DNA of 64,000 bases from Pelecanus crispus (lineage: Eukaryota > Chordata > Aves > Pelecaniformes > Pelecanidae). A program made the position numbers and the translations under genes. Position 1 is the stretch's first letter, and the number at the start of each line of letters is the position of its first letter. This document shows, in pieces, positions 1 through 13,586 of this stretch. Where the stretch lies: NCBI RefSeq assembly GCF_030463565.1, contig NC_134644.1:130073388-130137387 (forward strand). Direction: 5' to 3'. Under the pieces are notes generated by a model that did not search any database, was not told where the DNA came from, and saw nothing but the letters and a program-made list of their open reading frames with translations.

Positions 1-2347
1 TACAACTGAATTCCTTCCTGATAATTGTTTGCTTCACAACACACTTCATGGTAGTTCAGATCAGGCAATTCTTAGCAACGTTACATCTCTATTATTGTTG
101 CACTGTTGGACATCTTGCCTTTCTGACCATCCAAAATGGATGTCTTGCCTTTCTGACCTCCTGCAAAGAGATTCAGCAACACAGAGTGCAAGGGCTGTCT
201 AGTAGGAGAGGGCTTACAGCAGCTCTTCAAGGCTTGGCACTGCCTGCCTCTTGCAACTTCATACTTACAAATATTGGAAGAGTTATAAAAAAAGTATTAG
301 TAGAAATCATTCACAAAGCTCTTTACTAAAGAGCAAGAGAGGATTCCATTTCCTCTGAGAATATGACTATTTTCAAAAAGAAAACAAGCAATCTGCTTGT
401 CATATCATAATGAAAATCTAGGTACAATGTTATGTTAGCTTGTATGGGACTACAGTCTAAAATATATGCTTAATTTTACACCACGTTATCTGTTCATATT
501 ATTCTAAGCACACAGGAACTTTCCTCCCCAGAATCCAGTCTAGCTGTATGTTTTGCTTCTGTTGCTGCAGAACTTCTGAATGCCCCATGCAGAGCAAACA
601 GGCGCCAGCCCTGCCCGGTACGGGAGCGCAGCGAGTACATGTTCTCCTCAGGCCCACCACACACACAAAATTTGTAGCGCACAAGAGATGCTCTTCATTT
701 CACTCAGAGGAAAGATCACTCCAAGCCTAGGGCAATGGTGAGCTCTGCATGTCCTAAACCCAGCCACAAGGATCAGTTGTGTAGCATGCAACTCCATTCT
801 AAACCTCCACTGGGGAAGCTGCTTTTGGGACATGGGCTCTTCCGTGGTCCCCAGGGTACAGTAGGGTGCAAATGTAGAGGACTGCACCATCTTCCTAGAT
901 GTGTTTTTTGTTCTGCTGTCAAAAGTATAGTATTCCTTTGAAGCACTACTCTAGTTCTATTCTCTGTAATGAGACTTTTCATGTGTGCAAGTATGCATAG
1001 GGCATGCACAAGCATAAGCAACATTAGGGGCTTTGTATTTCAAAGATAAGAAAACTTGAAGATATACCTCAGTAACATTTTTATAATATTGCTTCTTTAC
1101 ATTTGGTGAAATGGTAATAATCCATTTCAAGACCCAGAAAAAAAATACAAATAGACAGCTACCTTTTTATTTTCCTTTTGGAGATAGAATTTCTCTAAGT
1201 ATTAATATACTTTTTGGCTCACTGAACTTGAAGTATTTTCTGGGAATAAATGGACCCCATGCATGTGTAGATATGTAGCTACATACATGTTCAGCCTGAT
1301 CAGTTCTGCTGATCATGACCACACAGTGATGGCCAAAGCTATCAACAAATTAAAAACACACTATCCAGTCTAGTCCTGACTCTGAATTAACATCTCCAGG
1401 AACAAAGGCACTGCAAGTAAGCAAAACAGTTGGGTTAAATATTGTACACATGCAAGATCAACACAAGAAGGGGGGGAAAGAATTGTCGTATTTAATTAAG
1501 TTTTCTCCTCTGCATTGGATTGGATTGAATTCACATAGTCATCTAAGGATAAAATGTCAGCAAATATTCACATTTATGAATCTACATATGCAGAAGTAAA
1601 AAAAGTTAGCTAATGCATTCCTAGGAGTACATGTTCTTCCTAATCTTTCCAATTTCTCCTGCAACACAGCCCCTTGGCCAGTACCATAAAAGCTTCATCG
1701 TTTCATGCAGCTGAACTGCTCATTAGTACAGTAGTTGATAGCATTGCATAAGGCAGCACACATGCTGTGTCGGAGCGGAAGATAAGAAAGAAAATGAAAG
1801 TAGTAATTTTCTTTTGCTCAGGCTTTTTCTCCACTTTGATGCGATTTGTTAGAATGCACTTAGTAATTTGATAGCGTTCTTTTTTCCCCAGTCAAGTTCC
1901 AGCAGTACTTTAACAGTGCCCCAGGGTGCCTGTCACTCTGTGACATCTGTTACAGTTGAAGGCCATCAGCTGGGTTTGCATGTCGAAAACAAATTCTCAG
2001 CGGGTTCTGCAATTTCTTTGCACTGTTCCTGTGCAGCAAAGTAGTATCTATTGATCACTGACTGGAACTGTGGTAGGTCAACAATTACTGCTGATGGGAG
2101 CTCTCCTGTGCCTAAGTGTAGCAGCATGCATTTACGTTGCTCTAAATGAGCAGGTGGAGGGGAGGGTACTTGGGTTTATGAGACAAGGAAAGGCTCTGCC
2201 CCTGAGAAGTACTTTTATAAACAAAGAAACCTTAAAGCACTTAAACATATAAAAATAAAACCACATTATCTAATACAGAGTATCCATCTGGCACAGAAAG
2301 AAAAAAGAAAGAGGCCAGGAAAATTTAAACTTACACAAGACTAAATT
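1..2347. other. Gene-free stretch
   Basis: AT-rich sequence with short chance ORFs on both strands (up to 93 codons at 48-329). Apart from the 30-bp-period direct repeat I see no repeat family, RNA gene or coding exon. Confidence 0.6.
113..158. repeat. Short direct repeat, period 30 bp
   Basis: TCTTGCCTTTCTGACC occurs at 113-128 and 143-158. It is a minor local duplication. Confidence 0.8.
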
Positions 2348-2542
2348 AAACATGCACTGGGACAGGTTGCGCAGAGGGGTGGTGGAGGCCCCATCCCTGG
2401 CAACATTCAAGGTCAGGTTGGACGGGGCTGTGAGCAACCTGATCTGGTTAAAGCTGTCCCTGCTCACTGCAGGGGGGTTGGGCTGGATGACCTCTAAAGG
2501 TCCCTTCCAACCCAAAGCATTCTATGATTCTATGATTCTATG
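2348..2542 (+). mobile_element. CR1 LINE 3' fragment
   Basis: Matches the CR1 3' end: a stretch from GGGACAGGTTGCGCAGAGG through GACCTCTAAAGGTCCCTTCC to three copies of the ATTCTATG octamer at the end (about 2519-2542). It is 5'-truncated, as most CR1 copies are, and little diverged in its last 100 bases. Confidence 0.95.
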
Positions 2543-5500
2543 TACACTCAAGGAATTAAAGAAGTACTAATGGATTCAAAGAAATACTAGAATAATTTCT
2601 GTTTAGAAGTGAAGCTATTTTAGACAGTGTTTCTTCCCTTCCCTTTTACAACATTATAAGATTTTGCAATTTCAATCAACTCAGTTCCACACTACAGTAA
2701 AAAATTACCATGCTAATTGTAGGTGGGAGAATTGTAGGTGATTGCAGTCTTTTAAACAGTGCTACACAGATTTAGACACTTGGAGTGTTTTGAGAGAAAA
2801 TAGCATGAAATTCAAGCCAGAAATTTGGCAATGATGTGGAATAGCACGTTACTTTGTATCAGAGGAGGTAATACATAACTGTCAAGCCAGTCTCACTGCC
2901 CAGAGCCTTGGTATTACGGCAATTAGATTTCCCAAAGAAAGATGTCGTTTCAACCTTGGTTACCAAGACAGAGTGCAAATAAATGGCCACTGGCAAGTAC
3001 CTTGAATGAATGCAATTTGTGAAACTTCACTGTCAAGCCTGTCCGACAGTTAACAAATCTGATTTCTATCTTTCTATCTCCTTCACTCTGGAAAGAAACA
3101 AACTGTTTAATGTATATGCTCTACCAACCATGCCAAACGTACTGCTGCCAGAAACAGAACCAGAAAGCTATTCTCATGTTCCCCAGGCCAGCTCACACAT
3201 GGTTCTGTGTCTCTACCTATTATGACCATGGCCTTTGTTTCTTCACCGCAACACCTCCTGGTGAGGAGACTCGTCTCCTGCCAGGCTACACAACCACCAG
3301 CGCTGGGAGCTGCTGCCTCGGGGAGGAGGTCCAGGGGGGCTAGAGTTCCCTCACCTGCCCCCCATCTCGGCACCTCCAGTCTCTCAAATAAACCTGAACT
3401 CACAGAAAAATGCAAGTCCTCTCCAATCCGAGCAGAAATGATACTTTGCCTCTGAACCAACCCATAACACACCTTGTACTGGTACATTTGGTGCAGAGAT
3501 ACAAATAACCCCTGTCTTCATCTTGCAAGCTGCTCATGAATGGAGTGGAGATACTCAGTCTACCACATTCATGTTTTCACCAACTCTATTCCCCATTTTG
3601 ACATGAAAAAGAGACTAAGGAACAAACACACACAGACTGACAGACTTTCTTCTACAAACAGAAAACTCCCTTCATCTGGAGAAAAAGAGTTTTTGCCACT
3701 CTTACTATGAGACCTTAAGGATGCATTTGCTTCATGGCACCTCAGCAGAGAGCAGGGATGGGGGCAAACAGCACAGACAGAGTTAAACAATGGTGTTTTT
3801 CCATCAACAAGCAAGAAAATATTAACCAGAAACATACGGAAATAGAAAAGAATACGTTCTTTGTTTTAAATCATAGCAGACAGTTTTAAAGTTGGAGGCT
3901 GCACTTGAAATATCCGAAATGCCTAGAAAATAACAGGACAAATAACTGATAAAACATCTTTTCTGCATCTCTAAAAAAAGCTGTTTTTCTCTCCTGTGTT
4001 TAAAAAGACACAGCGAAGTGCAAGTAACTTGGGACACAGTTCTAGTGCTGGTACACCAGTGGCATCAGTCACAGCAAGTACAATTATTTGAGCGCAAACC
4101 AAGTCAAATGCAGACACACACAATTTATTCAATCAACTGATAAACTGTTCAGGCTGCATTTTTCCTCTTTTGCCACAGTCATTTCTGAAATAAATTTGCC
4201 ACATGCAACCACAAACACTATTTTTGTGGCCTCAGATTATAATCTCCTCATGCTTTTCTGCTTCTAGGCTCTAGTTCTTCAAATTCACTATCGTGTCTCC
4301 AGTATCCACACACTTCAGTTTAGCCTAACCTGGTTTTCTTATCAAAGTTTAATTGCTTGCTTTGTCAAGCCTTAACTCTCAATACCACGGGAACCTACCA
4401 CTGCAGATTTGCTACACATCCATTTACATTGTTGTTTTCCAGTACCATAAGATTATCTCTTCAACAACTTCAGCTCAGTCTCAAAATCTTCTATGTTTTC
4501 TACCTCTTTCTGAAGCTCTTTATAAATCTCACTTTCATGTGCTTTGGGGTTTGGGGTATATGTTTGATTTTTTGTTCTTGTTGTTTTTTAAATCTTACTC
4601 AGTTTATCTTACTCAAATCTCTCTTGCCCAGTTAAATAAAAAGAAAGCAATAAAATAACCCCGGAAACCTTTTAGTTGTTAAAACCTCATCCTTTCATTC
4701 AGGTAGTTTCACAGTTTTGTTTCTTTCTGGCACTCAGCAGCACGATGCATGCTGGTTCACACACAGTTTCAGACCCATCCAATGAGAATCTGCAATAATG
4801 GAAGAAAGGCTCCAAATTCTTCTTCCTTTGCCCTCACTACATAAATATACATGCAATGTCATCAGCAACACAGAATTTTAAAATGCAGTTAATGACATTT
4901 TTTTAGCCTTTACTTGGAAGCTGCTTTTAACAGTATAAACCAAAACTAGTCACTTCATTAAGAATTTGAAAATACATAAATAAAAGCTATGTTTTCATAT
5001 TCTTACATAATACCCTGATAGAAGTTGTATTTATTTTATTTAAGTATCATTTCTAGACTGCTTCTATTTTCTTTCCCCACCTTTTCATTAAGAGAATTGA
5101 CAGGTTATATAAATGTAGGCCTTTTGAGTGTTGTAAAAACTGCTAGATTTCTCACACTGATGGTAACAGCTAAGCAGAGACAGAAAAAGAATAAGCTTAG
5201 CAAATGTTAAATTGCTCTACGAAAATGGATATCTGTGTGGATACTGAGCTAAGTTTCCCATTTAGCACCCTAATAAGCAAAAAGAATGTGAAAAATCAAA
5301 TTCTTAGCAGTCAGGTAATCTGCATAGTATGCATTTTTAGGTCTCTGCAACATTGCAAAGAACTGCCATATAGACTAATGCTGCTAATCCTACTTGAGAC
5401 CACAAATGTAATGAGACAATTTAAGTAAGCCGGGGATAAGCTGTGCTCTTCTGTGTGATGTTGAATTTCATGAATAAAAAGGAACAAGAATTACCATTAG

Positions 5501-7749
5501 CAACCTTTGTAAAGTAGCAGAAATACTCCTAAGAAAGGAAAAGCAATTGAAATTGCACGAAGTGCATGCCACGAAGTATATTAAAGTATGTCTGGAGGGA
5601 AGCTGAAATTGTATTTAAATTGGAATAATGCAGCGTACCTTGCTCTTTTGCAGTTAGAATTGCAATGCAGTTCCAAATCAGTCAGATAATTTAAAATAAA
5701 AAAGAATAACTGAGTCTGTTTCCGTATCACTGGCTACATGCAAAGCAAATTTTGCTGAAGTAATCCAATTATTCTTTCTACTCTTTAATTTGATAGCATG
5801 CTGCCTCCAACTAATTACCAGAAAAGCTGGACAGATGTAGTTCCACAGGAATTATGCTGGTACCAGCAGCTAATATTCGAATACCACGTAGGAACCAGCA
5901 AGTGGAACACTTAACTCCTGGACAGTGTTACTTGTTGACATAAAACTTTTGCTGAGAGACTCAGGCTCCAGCAGTTCCTCTGATGACTCTTATTCTGGTG
6001 ATTTAAGATTTCTCCTTCTCCAGATACCTGGCAGACATCTGGCTTGAGCCAGAGATGTCCAGCTACACCTCAGCTACCCCAATTCCTAGACTGACATTTA
6101 GGGCAAACAGTCAAAAAGGGGTTTTGCTGGGCCATCAGCAGGTGAGGCTATGATACAGAACTCACTTTGGTGACTTCAAGCTGCCATAGCTCAATCCATC
6201 AGGCATTGTCTGTGAGGGACCTGGACCTTTGCTCACCAAATCTCTGGAGACAGTGTCTGCTGTGGTGGCACACACAGCACTTTTCTGGACCTTACATTTC
6301 AGTAGACTGTGACATGTTTATCATGGCTGCTGTCAACAGACTAAATAAAAAGAGAAAGATGTAAGCGTTCCTCAGAGATTGTTAATATTTTATTTTCAAA
6401 CATCATTTTTACTAATAGGACTATATCTGACATGGAATAGGTAAAATTTATCAAATATTTTTATTTGGGATCTAGTATGACTTCTGCTGTGTCTAACAAA
6501 GTTTCCATTTGCTTAACAGAACATGCCTGCATCCTCTAAGTGGCTTTTTTTTTCTTTTTTATCTTTTTTTTTTCCCCTTTTGGGACAACAGGCAGTAATT
6601 TTTAAACGACGTTAGGAGACTACCTCTTGCATAGGGTTATGCAAAAAAACTGATTTACCAAACTAGCTGATAAGTCAGTCCTATCAAGTTTTTTGAAAAT
6701 TCAAGTTGAAGGAAAAGCAATTCTTTCCCCTCCATTAAATTAAAACTGTTTTTAAAAAATAGATGTCAAATGGGACAATTTCTTGTATCATAGAAGCCAA
6801 ACGTTCTGTCACAGCTCTGAAATGTATCTCTTGTCAAAAGTACAAGAGAGATATTTGTTGCTAGGGGTGCGTTATGTACAAGGTCTTCCTAAATAATCTG
6901 AGAAAACAGTCCAGGAACAGAACCAGCAGTGTCCTCTGCATGTCCTTCCTTTGCTTTTTGTGTACCTTTCTGCCCCAGTTTTCACCATGTGAACTTTATT
7001 TTAACCAGGAATTTTCTTCCAGACTTACTGACCCATAAAGGTTAAGACATGAACAAATACAAAATAGTAAGCATGGCAATCATTAGAAATTCCAGCCTAT
7101 CAGGAGAACCTGCCTAAAAATTTGTCACACTTTCTAGGAAAAAGAAATTGAATTTGGACGCAATTGCCACAAGCCCTACCCAAACTCGCCTGTGATCTGT
7201 GAACATGCCAGTTATTACCTCAGGCTGTAAGATGCACAGTTACTTGAAGCTGGAATGAATTATCAGGCATTAACACCATCAGAGTAGCATACACTAATGA
7301 GATCTGTACCTACACTAAATCTGTTTTGATCTCCTCCCATTAAGTAAAGACAGGAACCTAGGAAAATTTGTATGTGATTTTTTTTTTCCATTATTATTTC
7401 AAAAAGAAAAAGAATAAAATACTTGAAATATTTCATAAGCTAGTGAACCCATTAGAAATGTGAAAGCACATCCTTCTAATAGTTCTATAGTCCTTTCTTT
7501 TTCCATTGTTGACAATGAACTTACTAACACTGTTCCCTGTAAACCATTAAAAAACCTCTACTGATACTTGCTTCATATGCTCAGAAATTTTGCCTTTAAA
7601 TACAAAAAATTAAAAAGCTTACATTATGTATTAAAAAACCCCAAGAATATGATCCATTCACAACTACTATCCAACTCCATCTCTTTATGATGAGATAATT
7701 CTCAAAATAACTTCTCCTCTAGTCTTTTGTTGAGCCTCAGAGGAAGGTT
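2543..7749. other. Gene-free stretch
   Basis: Nothing recognised. A GC-richer patch at about 3230-3400 supports overlapping open frames on both strands (126 codons at 3107-3487, minus) without any motif. A T-rich run lies at about 6547-6590. Confidence 0.6.
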
Positions 7750-8174
7750 TGCCCCAAGTCTTATGAGGAGCAGCTGAGGTAACTGGGGTTGTTTAGCCTG
7801 GAGAAGAGGAGGCTGAGGGGAGACCTTATCGCTCTCTACAACTACCTGAAAGGAGGTTGTAGCGAGGTGGGTGTCAGTCTCTTCTCCCAAGTAACTAGCG
7901 ATAGGACGAGAGGAAATGGCCTCAAGTTGCACCAGGGGAGGTTTAGACTGGATATTATGAAAAATTTCTTCACAGAAAGAGTGGTCAAGCATTGAACAGG
8001 CTGCCCAGGGAAGTGATTGAGTCCCCATCCCTGGAGGTATTTAAAAGACACATAGATGTGGTGCTTAGGGACATGGTTTAGAGGTGGACTTGGCAGTGTT
8101 AGGTTTACAGTTGGACTCAATGGTCTTAAAGGTCTTTTCCAACCTAAACAATTCTATAATTCTATGATTCTATG
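7750..8174 (+). mobile_element. CR1 LINE 3' fragment (about 425 bp)
   Basis: Contains the end of ORF2 (TTTAGCCTGGAGAAGAGGAG, then ACGAGAGGAAATGGCCTCA), the GCTGCCCAGGGAAGTGATTGAG segment and the CR1 tail ending in ATTCTATAATTCTATGATTCTATG. Its tail variant (GACATGGTTTAG, GTCTTAAAGGTCTTTTCC) differs from the copy at 2348-2542 and matches the one at 59984-60113, so two CR1 subfamilies are present. Confidence 0.95.
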
Positions 8175-8345
8175 GACCTGCCGGTAATGCCCCTGGTGAA
8201 TGTCCCCAGCAGAACCTGTGTGCTCAGCCACCCAGGAGCCCATCTGCAGCACCACCAACCCCGACCCTCTGACATGTTTGTAGCCACCAAGACAGCACCA
8301 GCACCCTCCATGGTGCCTTCTGCTCAATGAATTTCAATAAAAGAC
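8175..8345 (+). other. GC-rich segment ending in AATAAA, after a CR1 tail
   Basis: About 170 bp, clearly richer in G/C than its surroundings, ending TTCAATAAAAGACTTTAAAC (AATAAA at 8337-8342). It looks like the end of a 3' UTR or of an unrecognised repeat. No coding frame is supported. Confidence 0.3.
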
Positions 8346-10069
8346 TTTAAACTAAACCACTTCATCTCAGTTTTGCAGACGAAGAGGTGTGCATATACAG
8401 TCATTCACCACCAGCTGTACCCAGTCACCAGCTAAGGCTAGAAGGTAGCTGAGAAACATGAAATGGGAAGTCCCGTAGGATGTGTGCAATCAGTATAGGA
8501 TCTGTCTACAACTGGACCAGTATTAAAAAAAAAAAAAGAAATCTAATAATAGACAGATGGGATAACCCCTCTATCAATATTTAGAAACTGGATAACAGTC
8601 TGATACACAAAGTTTTCTCCCCCTTCTTATGCCAAAAAGCAGCCCACCCACCTCAAAAAGACTATACAAATTATTCCAAGAGCATTTATGTCATTTATAT
8701 ATTCCATGAACCTGTCTTCACCTCTACCCAGGAACAAAGTCAATATCAGGAAAAGTACTGATAAAGGAATTTATTAAATAGTGAATTCATAACAACATAA
8801 CATTGATAGCCAGAAACTGAGAAGTTTATAGCTTTATAGATCATTACCAGATAGCATGGTAACTGACAATTTTTGAATGATGCTCTGAAATAACATTCTT
8901 TAAATAATTTCCAGTGAACTACATAAAAATGAAAATAAACTGCACTTGTTCCTATTCTATACAATAACATCTATTCTCAGTTTAATTTTGTGGAACACAA
9001 ATATACATAGAAGAAAGGGAGTGTAAAAATGCAATATATTGTCCTACAAGCATAGTTAAATCAGAAAGTTTTGCTAAAATATTCTCCTTTCTCCACTGAA
9101 AGCATTCTCTTGCAAAGTCCTGAGATTCCTCTGTTATCCATCTCCTTGCATATTTTACATGAGACATTTCTGGCTGCATATTGCAAAAGGAAATGTGTCA
9201 TTAAATTCTTTTCAAAGTGACATTGCTGAGCATGTTGGAAGTATTTTCTGTGCTCTTCATGAATGACAGGCTGCACATCCCAGGCATCAGCTGTGCGCAG
9301 TTCATTAGCGCTACAACTGCAGGAAATCAGATGACTGTTTTACAGCACTCTTCAAAGGCAGCAATAAGTAGCCAGCTTTCACTGTCTGAGGAAAAGAAAA
9401 GATGATTCCTAATTCCTACAGCCACAAACTTTGGCTTTTTTTTAAAAAAAAAAACAACCAAACAAGTTGTGATCCAAGGGAAAGAAGAATGAAAAATAGA
9501 TTGCTAAGAAACATGGAGACCTTTAGAAAAAAATTTTCTAAACAGGGCAAAATGGAGAGTGGGAAATTGTTTGCTGGGAATTGTTCTGGAAAATTCCTCT
9601 ATTTTGCCTTCATAATTTGTGGAGGTTTTTAGGAAATCTGACACAGGCTGAGGATCATCCAATATGTGGAAAGGGTACACAGAGACACTTTGCTTGCAGG
9701 AAGTATACTTGAATCCTTAAATGTATTCATAAATATACACTTTGACTTGTAATTACTATTTCAGGCAGCTTTTCTATAAACCTAGTTATTAATGCATGCA
9801 GTGGGTTCACTGCATTACCAGTACCAATTTCCTCTAATGGTTTGCTGTATGACTAGATTTTCATGAATGGAAATGTAATCAGTAGGTTAAAGTCTTTCAA
9901 GCACCCCAATATTTTTGCAAGCATAGATGGGGAAAAATTAGAGAAGGAATCTCTTAGATCTTGTTTACGTAGAAGCATTCTGAAGATTACTTATCCTTAC
10001 ACTAAAGGATAGGATACCAAAAAAACTGGACAAAACATTTTTAAAGGGTAGAGGGGAATGTTTTACAAA
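8346..10069. other. Gene-free stretch
   Basis: AT-rich, with a poly-A run near 8525-8537. No supported gene or repeat. Confidence 0.6.
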
Positions 10070-10215
10070 ATCATAGAATCATGGAATGATAGAATGCTTT
10101 GGGTTGGAAGGGACCTTGAGAGATCATCTAGCCCAACCCCCCTGCAGTGAGCAGGGACTGAACCCATGACCTTGGCATTATTAGCACCATGCTCTAACCA
10201 AATGCTCTATTAGTT
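10070..10215 (-). mobile_element. CR1-type 3' fragment, reverse orientation
   Basis: Begins with ATCATAGAATCATGGAATGATAGAATG and GGGTTGGAAGGGACCTTGAGAGATCATC, the reverse complement of a CR1 tail. The inner part (GAACCCATGACCTTGGCATTATTAGCACCATGCTCTAACC, described here in pieces) is a variant seen in some avian CR1 copies. The inner boundary is approximate. Confidence 0.85.
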
Positions 10216-13200
10216 CTCCAAAACCAATTTGTGAAGTTTAAACGTGAACACATGAATACTTTCAGAAACTCTTAGAACCGGGGCAGGGTGTTGGAGAGGA
10301 GAGCAAACTTCCTGTCTGCCAAACCATACTGCTAAGGGCTACAGTATGAGATGTAAACAGGTACATAAGAAAGTTTTAAGCATAAAAGTGACTGGTTTCT
10401 GTATGCATTTGCCAAAGCATCCTGCTTCTCCTGAGACATATCTATCTGACAACCTGTCCCACAATCCAGGACACTGACAATATTAAAGCACATTTGGGCA
10501 GCCACATGATACCATACATCAAAATACACATTTAATGAACAGGAGCATGCCGCTTTTGTTAGCATTCCCCACTGAAGAAATGATTGGAATCCAAACATCA
10601 CTTGATCTTTCTGAAGGACCTCAAACCTGAACATCTGCCACACCTACTATAAAATTCTTACATCATCTTTACTTCTTCCTTTCAATTTTGGAGAGGTAAG
10701 AAACCTGAAGCATTCATAACAAACATCAAATTGCAAAGCAAAAGGCTATAGACTGGATAGACACCATCTATGCTTCCTTTGTCTCTAAAGTCAGTTCAGA
10801 TAAGCTTGTAACAAAGGATTGCTCAGTTACTGGGAGACTCATAGTTAGACATAATTAATACACTAAAAAAAAAAAAATCATTCTTGAATGGCTATTAGTG
10901 AGTGGCAGGTTTGACAAGGAATCAGGTGGAGAGGGGTAAATGAAGAATGCAGACTTTGTTCAGGAAACCACATATCAAATCGGGTCCAAGCTTACAACAT
11001 TGCTACAACTGAGTACCTTCATAAGCATCTCGCAAAAAAAAGCCCCCTTTTTTGGCCATAAGAAAGGGTTTCCAGCGCAAAGAGCAACAAAACAAAATGA
11101 AAGAAAACCCCCTACACACACACTGGATTACAGCTTGAGGTCTATCATCCAAGACATGAAAAACCAAGCTGTATTTGATCACCATTCCCACTAACAAAAA
11201 ATGAACTTCTTTTGATTCAATAAAATGCACAGGTTAACAGCTGGAATGAGAACTGCCAAATCTCAAGCAAAATCCTACTCTGTCCTTGACAAAGCAGAAA
11301 TTGTTTCTTCAAGATGGAAAAGGATCTTTTTTACCAACCTTATTCTTTTTTGCAGTTTGTTTCATTTCTTCACAGGAATAGGCAAATTCTTCATTTCTAC
11401 ACCAAGCAAAAAATGCCATAAATAGATCTAAGATAGATTTGACACAATCCAAGTGAGAGAAATACATCCTACAATATATGAAAGGAAGTTAAAAGAGAAA
11501 AGAAGTATTTTAAACAGGTAATTAAAATGTATGTCTGAGGAAGCATCACCTATATTCAAATTACAACCAATTATTTATTCAACTTTTTCTTTAGTTATTG
11601 TTTATATTTTACATACATACCCATACAATTCACCAGAGAATTGCACTACATATTGCAACAATGCACAGCACTCAGCTGAAACGGTTGAGACAATGTTAGA
11701 CTGTCTTAGCAAGCAGTCAGTTTGCATGTGAAAAAAACTATATTCATTATCAGGATTTTTTAAATCTCCCAATGTTGTGATCCGTTTCAAAAAGCAGGAA
11801 ATTTTGTATTTTCCACCCTTTAGGTTGATACGGGAATTCATGCTCTTTCAGGGACAATGGTATGTCACATGCATGTATAACCAGGTTAATACTGAAGATA
11901 CAGGATAAGATTTCAAGCAGATATAGTTCTGCATTTAGCTTATTCTGCTTATGCTTAAAGAGCCTAGTTTTGTACACTTTGACAGAATAAGGTTATAGCT
12001 TAAATTAATAAAGTAAACAGGGTCAATTAAATGCATACAAACCTTTCCCTAGTGTACTTGTGGGTACATTTGCAGTGCTGGGTAATTTTTTTCTTATGGT
12101 AAGAAAGCAGATCTGTTCCAGATCAGAGCTTTTATCACTTGTATTTTTTTCAGGTCACATGCCTGAAAAATGGTACACTGTAGGAGTTCAAAGCATTGCT
12201 CATAATACATTGCAAACCTTTGTTACCATTAAATTAATTTAAATACTTTAAAATAAATCACTCCGCTCCCAGAGTTTTTAATTTTCTGTGTATATTCCAC
12301 CTTCTGTGGAGCATGCAGTCTTAATTCTCTTTTAAGATCCCATATTAGTGCTGTGCAAAACACTGATTAATTAGACATCACCAACGATAAAGAAAACTAC
12401 TAAGATATAAACACGCTCCATCTTGTCAAAGGTATGCAACAGTGATGGTTATTATGGTAGATGGTAGATTCCCCATATGCAGCAGCCTGGAGGGGACTGG
12501 TGCCCTCCCAAATGTCACAACTTTAGACAAAAATACCTCATACCTTTTTTTTGCATTACTCATGACACAAAAGAAATTGGACTTAGACACTGATGGTCCT
12601 AAACAACATTTTGGCAAGTAACATCTTCCCCAGATAAACCAGAATTGTAAAACGCATCCATTGAGGAAAAGGGAGGTTTCAGTGATTTTCTCTACAGACT
12701 TTTCACCCGCTCTCTTCTATACTGTGTATGTAGTATCTTCCCTATGCTATTTCACCCCATCTACTACATATTTCCACATTTCTTTCAGCTGTGGACAGCA
12801 TCTCACCAGGTTCCTGGCTCCGACTGGGCAAGCCGTGCTGCTCAGGAAACCGGCGGCATTTATGTAGGACCTCACTGCCTTCCACAGAAGAGGCTCTAGC
12901 ATGGAGGACTGACAGACAGGATCTGATCCTAGACTATAAAGTGGTGTGTGGACCATGCAATGAGCTTGACACATGGGCCCTTCATGAACGATTAGTGACT
13001 TGAACAGGACAAACAACAATAGCAATGTTTTTGATAATCTTGTAATTCATCAATTAATTCCAATGCATTCCACAGATGACCTAACTTCCTAACTAAGGCC
13101 TCCAGCATTCAGCTGTAGGTAGGTGCTGCGACTGTAAATTGCTCTTGTTTTCTTTAGGAGAAATAAGTGGGTGAGCTAGGGTAAAATTTTCATTGATCTG

Positions 13201-13334
13201 AGTTTCAGGAAAGAGAATTTGAAGGAACAACACACAGTGTTGAGACTATTAAACTTACTGCTTAGCAGCTTCAGGTAACATACTGTATTTGAGAAAATTA
13301 ATTTAATTATGATCAAATCCAACCCAAAGTTCTT
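10216..13334. other. Gene-free stretch
   Basis: AT-rich with short chance ORFs (up to 103 codons at 10332-10643, minus) and a poly-A run near 10865-10878. Nothing identifiable. Confidence 0.6.
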
Positions 13335-13586
13335 TTATTCCCCTGTAATTTCCAGCCATTCATTGTTCACCCATTTCATAAACTGACACTTGCTTCCGAA
13401 GCTCCAAAAAAGCATCAGGCAGATCACTATTGAGGCTATAAAGACAAAAACAATGATTACAAAGTTCTCAACATTGTAACTCATTCCTAAAGGCAAACTA
13501 GCACAACTCCCGACTTGGATCATCCCATCCACGCAGAGAATTGGACAGGCAAACAGGGTGTGTTTGTCTACAGCAATTTTAATCAG
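13335..13586 (-). CDS. Unidentified ORF, possible small single-pass membrane protein or terminal exon
   Basis: The frame is open from just after a TAA at 13589-13587 to the TAA at 13337-13335 (83 codons), with an ATG opening at MSYNVENF. Counting from that ATG the product would be about 50 residues: a short N-terminal segment, one strongly hydrophobic helix (FVIIVFVFIASIVICLMLFW) and a mixed tail with two Trp and a final ITGE. A possible but weak acceptor (GCTGTAG at about 13568-13574) would make it a last exon. I do not recognise the protein. It is in the same orientation as PCMTD1, about 11 kb past its likely poly(A) site. Chance occurrence in AT-rich DNA cannot be excluded. Confidence 0.25.
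   Translation of the reverse strand: MIKIAVDKHTLFACPILCVDGMIQVGSCASLPLGMSYNVENFVIIVFVFIASIVICLMLFWSFGSKCQFMKWVNNEWLEITGE

Noticed and set aside
3107..3487. 126-codon minus-strand ORF
   Set aside because: Open frames overlap on the other strand too (3110-3343, 3207-3455). It is a GC-patch effect with no homology that I can recognise.
7702..8120. Minus-strand ORFs of 108 and 92 codons
   Set aside because: They are antisense translations of the CR1 copy at 7750-8174.
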